Origin: Arcicella sp043769985
GTDB lineage: Bacteria; Bacteroidota; Bacteroidia; Cytophagales; Spirosomataceae
NCBI GenBank assembly: GCA_043769985.1
Contig: JAYVIV010000108.1
Span: 1 to 36,140, forward strand
DNA: 36,140 nucleotides
Reading direction: 5' to 3'
The notes under the pieces were generated by a model. The model saw only the letters and a program-made list of their open reading frames with translations. It ran no database searches and had not been told where the DNA came from. Positions 7,920 through 14,291 of the stretch are shown piece after piece. A program made the position numbers and the translations under genes. Every line of letters starts with the position of its first letter. Position 1 is the stretch's first letter.

Positions 7920-8594
7920 ATGACTAAATTAATTTTTGCAGGACTTTTCACCGAAGGCTCTACTGATGTTCGTTTTTTAGAAAGTATTGTAAGAAAAGCA
8001 TTAGAAGATGTCGCTTTTGAATGTCAAGGACAAATAGAAACAGAAGTAAAAACGATTGAAATAAATAAAACTGGACTTGGGTTTGTTGAACAAGTGCTTT
8101 TGGCTTCAAAAAAAAGCATTGATGATTATGGAATTATGTTTCTTTGTGTACACACTGATTCGGATGATGATACTGACAGGCGGGTAATGGAATCTAAAAT
8201 TATACCAGCCCTCAACAGTTTAAACAATCAGAATGAATCCGAATACTGTAAAATATTAGTTTCTGTGATTCCAGTGTATATGACCGAAGCGTGGATGTTA
8301 GCGGATAAAGATCTATTAAAAAGTGAAATTGGTACCGAATTATCTAATATTGATTTAGGAATTCATGCAATGCCCGAAAGTATTACGAAACCAAAAGAAG
8401 CTATTATAAATGCTATTAGGATTGTTCAAAGTGATTTAACCAGAAGGAAAAGAAATAGAGGATTGGATATTTCGGAGTTATACCAAATTATAGGTCAAAA
8501 ATTGGAGTTGAGTCAATTAGAAAATTTAGAATCTTATCAAAAATTTAAAGAAAGTTTAAAACGTGCGTTTAGAGAATTGGGGTTCTTACATTAA
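7920..8594 (+). CDS. TOPRIM-like (DUF4276-like) putative nuclease effector
   Basis: 224 residues, starting 3 bases after the ATPase stop, so almost certainly co-translated. The N-terminus LFTEGSTDVRFLESIVRKAL carries a conserved glutamate (Glu12) in the E-G-x-T-D context typical of TOPRIM folds. An acidic cluster HTDSDDDTD follows at residues 78-86, then EAWMLAD at 123-129, the hallmark seen in DUF4276/RloB-like proteins. These acidic positions could bind Mg2+ for nucleic-acid cleavage, as in OLD-family nucleases. The C-terminal basic stretch TRRKRNRGLD (about residues 175-185) may contact nucleic acid. The family call is by motif memory and is moderate. The pairing resembles an OLD nuclease split into separate ATPase and TOPRIM chains, comparable in principle to PARIS AriA/AriB. 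Confidence 0.65.
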   Translation: MTKLIFAGLFTEGSTDVRFLESIVRKALEDVAFECQGQIETEVKTIEINKTGLGFVEQVLLASKKSIDDYGIMFLCVHTDSDDDTDRRVMESKIIPALNSLNNQNESEYCKILVSVIPVYMTEAWMLADKDLLKSEIGTELSNIDLGIHAMPESITKPKEAIINAIRIVQSDLTRRKRNRGLDISELYQIIGQKLELSQLENLESYQKFKESLKRAFRELGFLH

Positions 8595-8640
8595 GTTGTA
8601 ATGAATATGTTAAATTCATCTAAATGTGTAAAATTAATTA

Positions 8641-9576
8641 ATGAGTAACTCAATAAAAGTTTTCGCCCCTGCAACGGTGGCAAATGTGGCTTGCGGATTT
8701 GATATTTTCGGTTTTGCCGTTGATAATCCTGGTGATGAAATCATCTTGAAAAAGTCTAATTTAAAAGGTGTCAAAATCCTGAGTATTGAAGGAGATGATG
8801 GTCGCCTTCCACTTGAAGCGGAACGCAATACGGCTGGTATCGCTATTATCAAATATTTAGAATTCATTGGGGCTGAAAGTCAAGGGTTTGAGATGAACCT
8901 TAAAAAGCTGATGCCCTTGGGTTCGGGTTTGGGTTCGTCTGCGGCTTCGGCAGTTGCGGGAGTTTTTGCGGCTAATGAATTGATGGGTAAGCCTTTGGCT
9001 CAGAAAGATTTACTGCCCTTTGCGATGGAAGGCGAGCGTATTGCTTGTGGTGCTGCCCATGCGGATAATGTAGGTCCAAGTTTGATGGGTGGCTTCGTAG
9101 TTATTCGTTCTTATGAACCTTTGGATATTATTCAATTAAAAACGCCAAAAGAATTGTACGCCACCATCGTTCATCCACATATTGAGGTAAATACAAAAGA
9201 TGCCCGTAATATTTTAAAAAGAGAGATTTCTTTGAAAAATACCATTACACAAATGGGAAATGTAGCGGGTTTGGTAGCAGGTTTGATGTTGCCAGATTAC
9301 GATTTGATTTCGAGAAGTTTGGTTGATGTGATTATCGAACCTATCCGTTCTATTCTGATTCCACAGTTTGATGATGTCAAAAATGCGGCGTTGGATAATG
9401 GAGCGTTGGGTTGTTCCATCTCAGGTTCTGGACCTTCGATGTTCGCTTTGTCCAAGGATTTATTTACGGCAAATCGAGTTGGAAAGGCGATGCAAGACGG
9501 TTTTGCGAAAGTTGGGATTGGTTCAGAATGTTATGTTTCTGGGATTAATCAGGCGGGACCTGTGATTTTGGGATGA
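8641..9576 (+). CDS. thrB: Homoserine kinase
   Basis: 311 residues, normal for the family. The GHMP-kinase features are clear: the N-terminal segment VFAPATVANVACGFDIFGFA, the phosphate-binding motif PLGSGLGSSAAS (residues 92-103) and the C-terminal GCSISGSGPSMFAL loop. It phosphorylates the homoserine made by ThrA, the step before threonine synthase. In related genomes thrA, thrB and thrC usually follow one another. Here 2.8 kb of toxin-antitoxin and ATPase/TOPRIM genes separate it from thrA, and a Uma2-like gene follows instead of thrC. The 46-base upstream gap shows no convincing promoter, so transcription may depend on read-through from upstream genes. Confidence 0.97.
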   Translation: MSNSIKVFAPATVANVACGFDIFGFAVDNPGDEIILKKSNLKGVKILSIEGDDGRLPLEAERNTAGIAIIKYLEFIGAESQGFEMNLKKLMPLGSGLGSSAASAVAGVFAANELMGKPLAQKDLLPFAMEGERIACGAAHADNVGPSLMGGFVVIRSYEPLDIIQLKTPKELYATIVHPHIEVNTKDARNILKREISLKNTITQMGNVAGLVAGLMLPDYDLISRSLVDVIIEPIRSILIPQFDDVKNAALDNGALGCSISGSGPSMFALSKDLFTANRVGKAMQDGFAKVGIGSECYVSGINQAGPVILG

Positions 9577-9649
9577 GTTTGATTTATATTGAAAATAATG
9601 TAATTTAGGATATTAAAATTCAAGAGAATAACATCAAAACAAAATTTCC

Positions 9650-10240
9650 ATGAGTGAGTTAGTAGAAGTTTCAGCACGAATATATAGCGTTGAGGAGTAT
9701 TTCGAAATCGAAAATCACTCCGAAATTCGTCATGAATTTGAAGACGGAATATTAATCCCTATGCCAGGAGAAACCTTAAACGCCAACGAAATAGCTGGCA
9801 ACATTTCAGCTACCTTGCGTAAAGAATTACGCCAAAAAGGTTATCGTATTTTTACGCACGATATTCGTACAATCGTACATGAAAGAAGACTATATCGTTG
9901 TCCAGATTTGGTAATAACGGCTGCAAATACAATAAAAGACATTCGTCATGTAACTGAACCTGTGTTAATTGTTGAAGTGCTTTCTGAAAGTACGGAAGAC
10001 ATTGATAGAAATAAAAAGTTTAGACAATATACAGCTTTGCCTTCACTTCAGTATTATTTGATGATTCATCAAGATATGGCTTTGATTGAGTTCTATCAAC
10101 GAAAAGATAATTCTAAAACGTTTGAATTTAACTTTTTTGATAGATTATCTGAAACTATCAATTTGCCAGTTTTAGGAACATCAATTTCAATGGAAGATAT
10201 TTACGAAGGAATAGAATTTGAAGATAAAATTTCAGAATAA
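9650..10240 (+). CDS. Uma2 family endonuclease-like protein (DUF820)
   Basis: 196 residues. Matches the Uma2/DUF820 pattern: EYFEIENHSEIRHEFEDGIL at the N-terminus, a LNANEIAGNISATLRKEL helix, then the PD-(D/E)XK core. Pro85-Asp86 are in CPDLVIT and Glu109 is in LIVEVLSEST. DRNKKFRQYTALPSLQYYLM follows. The family has a restriction-endonuclease-like fold and is greatly expanded in cyanobacteria and present in Cytophagales, but its biological role is unknown. It lies 73 bases after thrB on the same strand and ends at a strong terminator, so it may be the last gene of the thr transcript. It occupies the place where thrC would be expected. Confidence 0.85.
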   Translation: MSELVEVSARIYSVEEYFEIENHSEIRHEFEDGILIPMPGETLNANEIAGNISATLRKELRQKGYRIFTHDIRTIVHERRLYRCPDLVITAANTIKDIRHVTEPVLIVEVLSESTEDIDRNKKFRQYTALPSLQYYLMIHQDMALIEFYQRKDNSKTFEFNFFDRLSETINLPVLGTSISMEDIYEGIEFEDKISE

Positions 10241-10266
10241 ATCAATTTCAATGAAAAATTAGTGAA

Positions 10267-10300
10267 AACCTGCAAAGATTCAATTGTTGCAGGTTTTTTT
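10267..10300 (+). terminator. Rho-independent terminator
   Basis: A 9-bp stem (AACCTGCAA at 10267-10275 with TTGCAGGTT at 10287-10295) is followed by a run of T to 10300. It lies 26 bases after the Uma2 stop and would end the thr-region transcript. Confidence 0.85.
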
Positions 10301-10354
10301 ATGCACAAACCCATTTCTCCTTTCCTCCTGACTCCCTTCTTCCGAAAAAAAATA

Positions 10355-10402
10355 GTCTCAAATCATCATTCAAGGCGTTTCAAATCATGTTTTAAAGCGT
10401 TT
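10355..10402 (+). promoter_or_regulatory. Tandem direct-repeat operator, copy A
   Basis: TCAAATCAT occurs at 10358-10366 and again at 10380-10388, exactly 22 bases apart, each preceded by a G/C-T-C/T motif. The leader from here to the start of the secreted gene at 10472 matches the leader before doxX (11604-11723) over about 100 bases, including caaattt..catcaat..caacga and the end aaac.tttacaa.cATGAAAAC. Two-turn direct repeats are typical AraC-family sites, and an AraC gene lies nearby at 12301. Binding is inferred. Confidence 0.5.
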
Positions 10403-10471
10403 TGGGGTTTTTAAAGAGCAAATTTTGACCCATCAATTCAACGAGGAACTTCCTCATAAACATTTACAAAC

Positions 10472-11188
10472 ATGAAAACTGAAATTAAAAACATCACTAT
10501 CGCTTTCCTCCTTTTAATCACTTTTACCACCCAAGCCCAAACGGGGTCGCCCTCGACAGAACCCACCCGTGTGAGTTTTACTGTTAAAAACCTATCTTTA
10601 AAAAGTAAAATTGTTGATTTTAGAAGTTATGGCTCTGAAAATCAGCGGTTTACGGCTGGATATGGTTATGGATTAAATGGCTTGGCTACTCACGCTGTAA
10701 ATTTGCCAGTACCTGTGTATGTATTTAGAGAAAAAAATGGGAAAAATGAGTTGGCATTTGTCGTAACAGAAAAAGACAACGGAAAGACATTTAACGTTAA
10801 TGATGATTATCAAATCAGTCGTGAACAATACCTCGAAGCGGCACGTGCGGAGATGAATCAACGGAATTTTGAGAAAGTCAGAGAAGACAATTCAATGGAA
10901 AGTATCGCTAAGAAAAAAAGACTAAAATTAATAAATGTCAATATTAAAGGCTCTTCGTGGCTTCCTTCAATGGCTCATGTGCGTTATGAATTACCTTGGG
11001 GAAAAGACAATCAATTAGGGTTCTCAGGGTCATTAAGTAAATTTAAAGGAAGAGATTTGACGCTTCCAGTAGGTACTAAAATCTATCAATGTAGCGATAA
11101 ATACTGGAGTAAAGATACCAAATTTACTGAAAAACATATTTTGACGGTTGATGACAAAAAAACTGACTTAATAATCGTATTGAACTAA
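10472..11188 (+). CDS. Secreted protein with two copies of an unrecognised domain
   Basis: 238 residues with a clear signal peptide (MKTEIKNITIAFLLLITFTT, then QAQ). The mature protein appears to hold two related beta-rich units. The first covers about residues 33-110 (VSFTVKNLSLKSKIVDFRSY, ending PVPVYVFREKNGK and EKDNGKTFNV). The second covers about residues 150-238 (LKLINVNIKGSSW, ending LPVGTKIYQCSDKYW and a final LIIVLN). Both have the order 'V/I-x-N-x-S, then an aromatic strand, then PVGTKIY, then NL/LN at the end'. The next gene encodes a single unit of the same pattern. No known family or enzyme motif was recognised. Likely periplasmic or surface. The leader shares a tandem motif with doxX, suggesting common regulation. 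Confidence 0.75.
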   Translation: MKTEIKNITIAFLLLITFTTQAQTGSPSTEPTRVSFTVKNLSLKSKIVDFRSYGSENQRFTAGYGYGLNGLATHAVNLPVPVYVFREKNGKNELAFVVTEKDNGKTFNVNDDYQISREQYLEAARAEMNQRNFEKVREDNSMESIAKKKRLKLINVNIKGSSWLPSMAHVRYELPWGKDNQLGFSGSLSKFKGRDLTLPVGTKIYQCSDKYWSKDTKFTEKHILTVDDKKTDLIIVLN

Positions 11189-11237
11189 TTATCAATTATT
11201 TATATAAATATTAATGGCGTTTCTCCACACGAAAATC

Positions 11238-11594
11238 ATGAAAAAGCAAATATCAATTATCTCAATCTTAGTAATTTTCTTCACTTCATTTTCCACTGTA
11301 TTAGCCCAAGATAAAAACGACAAAATGGTAGGGGTTAAATTTAAAAATAACAGTATTCTACCTCGCAAATACACTTTTATTACGTATGCTCCTAATTCAA
11401 AAGAGAATGGTACTGTTGGTGATATGTTTATTCCATTCGGAATGAAAGAACTTAAGGTTGTAGTCGGAACGAAAATTTATTTAGCTGACAGAAAGCAAGT
11501 AAAAGTGGTTATGGGAGGAAATCAATTAACAGGTGAACCATTTTATATTGTTAAATTAGAGGATGATGGAAAGATTATCAATTTGAGGAAATAA
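11238..11594 (+). CDS. Small secreted protein with one copy of the same unrecognised domain
   Basis: 118 residues if started at the ATG at 11238, which places a signal peptide (KKQISIISILVIFFTSFSTV, then LAQ) right at the N-terminus; an ATG 24 bases upstream adds eight residues and is less likely. The mature part (GVKFKNNSILPRKYTFITYA, then TVGDMFIPFGMKELKVVVGT, then KIYLADRKQVKVVMGG, ending GKIINLRK) follows the same order as the two units of the upstream protein, including the VGTKIY segment. No family name is recalled. The 49-base gap to the upstream gene suggests one transcript. The function is unknown; a role in envelope stress or adhesion would be a guess. Confidence 0.75.
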   Translation: MKKQISIISILVIFFTSFSTVLAQDKNDKMVGVKFKNNSILPRKYTFITYAPNSKENGTVGDMFIPFGMKELKVVVGTKIYLADRKQVKVVMGGNQLTGEPFYIVKLEDDGKIINLRK

Positions 11595-11603
11595 TAGCCC
11601 AAT

Positions 11604-11644
11604 TCGTTCCAAAAGATGATTTGAGTCGTTCCAAATCATCTTTT
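11604..11644 (+). promoter_or_regulatory. Tandem direct-repeat operator, copy B, with embedded 12-bp hairpin
   Basis: TCGTTCCAAA occurs at 11604-11613 and 11626-11635, 22 bases apart. Within it, AAAAGATGATTT (11611-11622) pairs with AAATCATCTTTT (11633-11644) as a perfect 12-bp inverted repeat, so it could also terminate the upstream transcript, though no T-run follows. The region down to the doxX start closely matches the leader of the gene at 10472. Confidence 0.5.
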
Positions 11645-11723
11645 GAGACGATTAGCGTTCAGTTTCCTCCCAAATTTGTATCATCAATCGCAACGAAGCG
11701 GTCACACAAAAACGTTTACAATC

Positions 11724-12221
11724 ATGAAAACTTTATTCTCAAAAATCATTACGCCATCCTATACCGCCAATTGGTATTCAGATTTATTATTGGCTCTTCC
11801 ACGCATCATTGCTTGTTATTTTTTAGCCGTTAATTTTGGAGGAAGCAAATTCCCATGTCCAGATTGGTTTATTCAAGATATGGTAAAATTCGGAGGAGTT
11901 TTTGCAATTTTTCCAACATTTTTTGCTTGGGCTGCCGTGTTGGCTGAGACATTCGGAGGAGCCTTATTAGTAATTGGTTTATTTACTCGCTTCGCAGGAT
12001 TCATGGTGATGTGTACGATGTTAGTCGCAATTTTCTTCCAAAAATGGGGTGGTGAAGTGTGGGAAATGTTACCAGCCATGGGCTTTCTTTGGATTTCAAT
12101 TTATGCCGTTGTTATGGGGTCGGGAAGATTTGGGATTGACCATTTTATTGCTCAGAAGTTGTTCAAGAAGGATTTGAGCCACAAAGGCACGGAGACTCCA
12201 AGAATTTTATCCTTTCAATAA
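11724..12221 (+). CDS. DoxX family membrane protein
   Basis: 165 residues from the ATG at 11724, chosen because its context (acaatcATGAAAAC) matches the start of the co-regulated gene at 10472; a longer frame reads back into the leader repeats. Four hydrophobic segments are visible: LLLALPRIIACYFLAVNFGG, FAIFPTFFAWAAVLAETFGG, FAGFMVMCTMLVAIFF and MGFLWISIYAVVMGSGRFGI. The motif ALLVIGLFTRFAG between segments two and three and the SGRFGID end are typical of DoxX/DoxD-like quinone-interacting or redox-associated inner-membrane proteins. The last 14 residues (SHKGTETPRILSFQ) are encoded by a palindromic repeat that runs over the stop codon, so the natural C-terminus has been replaced. The biochemical role of this subfamily is unclear. 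Confidence 0.85.
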   Translation: MKTLFSKIITPSYTANWYSDLLLALPRIIACYFLAVNFGGSKFPCPDWFIQDMVKFGGVFAIFPTFFAWAAVLAETFGGALLVIGLFTRFAGFMVMCTMLVAIFFQKWGGEVWEMLPAMGFLWISIYAVVMGSGRFGIDHFIAQKLFKKDLSHKGTETPRILSFQ

Positions 12222-12251
12222 AAAAACTTAGAGACTTTGTGCCTTTGTGGC
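12178..12251. repeat. Palindromic repeat overlapping the 3' end of doxX
   Basis: GCCACAAAGGCAC at 12178-12190 pairs perfectly with 12239-12251, and the arms extend imperfectly to 12202 and 12227. This 'CCACAAAGGCAC' type is a familiar dispersed repeat in Bacteroidota. The left arm encodes the last residues of the DoxX protein. Confidence 0.8.
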
Positions 12252-12300
12252 AATATCTTTATAAATTCATTATAAAAACAATCCTAACTGCATATTTAGC

Positions 12301-13428
12301 ATGGAAATCTATTGGTCTTATTACTCTACACCCCTCTGGTTTGGCTTCATTCAAGCATGGATTTATGCGATTTTATTATGGAACAGAGCCAGACAAAATA
12401 ATCGACTTTCAGATGTTTTGTTGGGGTTAGTTTTAGTCGGAATGGCATTCAATATTTGGGAATATATGCTTGGATTTTCGGGTATTGAAATCCTTTGGAA
12501 ACAGTTGAATTTCTTTCCAAGAACCTTTGGAATGGCTTTTGCTCCAATTTGTTATTTTTATTTTAAAAGCCAAGTTGATAAGGATTTTAGATTTTCAAGG
12601 CAAGATATTTTGTACTTTTTGCCTTTTATTATTCATTCAATCTATCACGTTGGAGTATTTTCGGGAGGACAAGATTTTGTAAAAACGGTTGAAAAAAACT
12701 TTCATGGACCTTTTTATATTCCTCAACTTGAAACATTTACTGAAATAACGTTAAACTGTTTTTTTATCTATAAATCTTTAAAGCTTTACAATGAATACCG
12801 CAAGTGGACAAAAACGCAATTCTCTGATACTGAATCTGTTAGTTTTAAATGGTTTCGTAATTTTTTGATTGTTTTGGTAATATCATTCGTAGTTTATCTT
12901 TTAAAGATGGTTATTGATAGAGCTTATAATCTTGATTTTAAAGACGATTGGTGGGATAATTTGATTGGCGTTGCCCTCATTTATTACGTTTCCATTACGG
13001 GTTATGCACAAGCTCAACCAAACACAGGATTAGTTTTTAAAGAGGAAGAACACAAAGTTGAGAATATCCAAAAAGAGAAATTCAACGAATCCGAATTAGA
13101 AATTTGGAAGGCAAAAATCTTGAAGTTAATGCAAGAAGAAAAGCTTTATCTCCAACCCGAATTGAATCTTTCGGATATTGCTAATCGTTTGAAAACTAAT
13201 ATCTCTGTACTTTCGGGCGTGGTGAATAATGCTTTCGGGAAGAATTTTAATGACTTCGTAAATGAATATCGGGTAAAGGAATTTCAAGAGCGGATTCAAT
13301 TACCCGAAAACAAAAATATTACGCTTCTCGGCATCGCTTTTGACTGTGGATTTAACTCAAAAGCAACGTTTAATAGGTCGTTCAAAAAATTCACTGGTAA
13401 AGCACCGAAAGAATTTTTAGAGGTGTAA
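12301..13428 (+). CDS. AraC-family regulator with an N-terminal membrane domain
   Basis: 375 residues. About six or seven hydrophobic segments fill residues 1-240 (for example TPLWFGFIQAWIYAILLW, LSDVLLGLVLVGMAFNIW, FGMAFAPICYFYF, NFLIVLVISFVVYLL). A C-terminal AraC/XylS double HTH follows from about residue 270. The first helix-turn-helix is near LNLSDIANRLKTNISVLSGV, and the second carries the family signature ITLLGIAFDCGFNSKATFNR followed by SFKKFTGKAPKEF. Such membrane-anchored AraC proteins are frequent in Bacteroidota and probably sense an envelope or extracellular signal. The tandem 22-bp sites before the genes at 10472 and 11724 are plausible targets. It stops next to the convergent vanZ-like gene with no spacer. 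Confidence 0.9.
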   Translation: MEIYWSYYSTPLWFGFIQAWIYAILLWNRARQNNRLSDVLLGLVLVGMAFNIWEYMLGFSGIEILWKQLNFFPRTFGMAFAPICYFYFKSQVDKDFRFSRQDILYFLPFIIHSIYHVGVFSGGQDFVKTVEKNFHGPFYIPQLETFTEITLNCFFIYKSLKLYNEYRKWTKTQFSDTESVSFKWFRNFLIVLVISFVVYLLKMVIDRAYNLDFKDDWWDNLIGVALIYYVSITGYAQAQPNTGLVFKEEEHKVENIQKEKFNESELEIWKAKILKLMQEEKLYLQPELNLSDIANRLKTNISVLSGVVNNAFGKNFNDFVNEYRVKEFQERIQLPENKNITLLGIAFDCGFNSKATFNRSFKKFTGKAPKEFLEV

Positions 13429-13782
13429 TTAATTCGATAATCTTCTGAAAATCAAATAGATAGGCAATCCAATTGCTCCGCCGATTCCATCGGCTATTGC
13501 ATCATACCAATCAAAACTGCGATGGAAATATTCAGGCAAACTTCCTTGCCAAAACTCAATAACGATTCCGTAAATTGCGGCAATCAAAATAATTAACCAA
13601 TATCTTGAAGATTGAAAAAACCAAAAGAAAGTAAATCCTGCAAAGGCAATAAAATGACTAATTTTATCATTGGGCTGTCCTGTTGGTAATGAATGGCTCG
13701 GCATCGTGCAAAGGATAAATATGAGTACTGACCAAAAAATGGCTGTATATTTTGACGATAAAAAAGATAAGATTATTTTCAT
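13429..13782 (-). CDS. VanZ family membrane protein
   Basis: 117 residues with four hydrophobic segments (AIFWSVLIFILCTMPSHSLP, ISHFIAFAGFTFFWFF, YWLIILIAAIYGIVIEFWQG and AIADGIGGAIGLPIYLIF). The order 'D-K-x-x-H-F-x-A-F', 'G-x-x-I-E-x-x-Q' and 'D-x-x-A-D-x-x-G-x-x-x-G' is characteristic of VanZ-like proteins, named after the teicoplanin-resistance protein VanZ but mostly of unknown function. It ends directly against the stop of the AraC gene and starts only 14 bases from the divergent alkyltransferase-like gene, so the two divergent promoters must overlap or lie within the opposite coding sequence. Confidence 0.9.
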   Translation of the reverse strand: MKIILSFLSSKYTAIFWSVLIFILCTMPSHSLPTGQPNDKISHFIAFAGFTFFWFFQSSRYWLIILIAAIYGIVIEFWQGSLPEYFHRSFDWYDAIADGIGGAIGLPIYLIFRRLSN

Positions 13783-13796
13783 AACACAAATTTAAG

Positions 13797-14117
13797 GTGA
13801 AAAATACATTTGAAGATATTTACGAAGTAGTAAAATTAATTCCTGAGGGTAGAGTGACTTCCTACGGGGCAATTGCTGAATATCTTGGTTCAAAAGGTGG
13901 AGCGAGGTTTGTGGGTTGGGCCATGAATGCCTCTCACGCTAACCCAGAAATTCCAGCTCATCGAGTAGTAAATCATGCAGGAGTCCTTACGGGCAAGGCT
14001 TTCTTTGGAGGAGATAGAATGCAAGAATTGCTTGAAAATGAAGGGCTTACAATCGAAAATGATAAAATAAAAAATTTTAAAGACTTTTATTGGATTCCGA
14101 AAGAGGAACTACTTTAA
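13797..14117 (+). CDS. Alkyltransferase-like (ATL) MGMT-family protein lacking the active cysteine
   Basis: 106 residues, starting at a GTG: an in-frame stop at 13782 excludes earlier starts, and the next in-frame ATG would remove half the domain. The MGMT DNA-binding domain is intact (DIYEVVKLIPEGRVTSYGAI, then GGARFVGWAMNAS, with the Arg finger and winged helix). The active-site motif is PAHRVVN at residues 53-59, where true O6-methylguanine methyltransferases have PCHRV. Replacement of the cysteine by alanine (Ala54) marks ATL-type proteins, which bind O6-alkylguanine and hand the lesion to nucleotide-excision repair instead of removing the alkyl group. Divergent from vanZ with a 14-base gap. 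Confidence 0.9.
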   Translation: MKNTFEDIYEVVKLIPEGRVTSYGAIAEYLGSKGGARFVGWAMNASHANPEIPAHRVVNHAGVLTGKAFFGGDRMQELLENEGLTIENDKIKNFKDFYWIPKEELL

Positions 14118-14120
14118 TTA

Positions 14121-14199
14121 GATATGAGGTATAAGTTTGTAGGTCTGAGGTGGTTATTTGCGTAACTTCATGCCTACGATCTTATAACTCATACCTATC
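14121..14199. repeat. Imperfect palindromic repeat
   Basis: ATGAGGTATAAGTTTGTAGG at 14124-14143 pairs, with a few mismatches, with the complement of 14173-14194 (the core ATGAGTTATAAG differs at one position of twelve). It lies between the ATL gene and the GH73 gene. The remaining upstream DNA to 14291 shows only a small GTACC/GGTAC stem. Confidence 0.6.
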
Positions 14200-14291
14200 A
14201 GCGGCATGATTTTTGTTCGCTATTCAAGAGAATTAACTTGTACCGCCACAGGTACTGAAGGATTTTATAATAGAGAACTTAACAAAAATTT

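Noticed and set aside
12239..12430. Plus-strand 63-residue frame overlapping the AraC start
   Set aside because: It is the AraC coding region read in another frame plus the right arm of a repeat; no family features.
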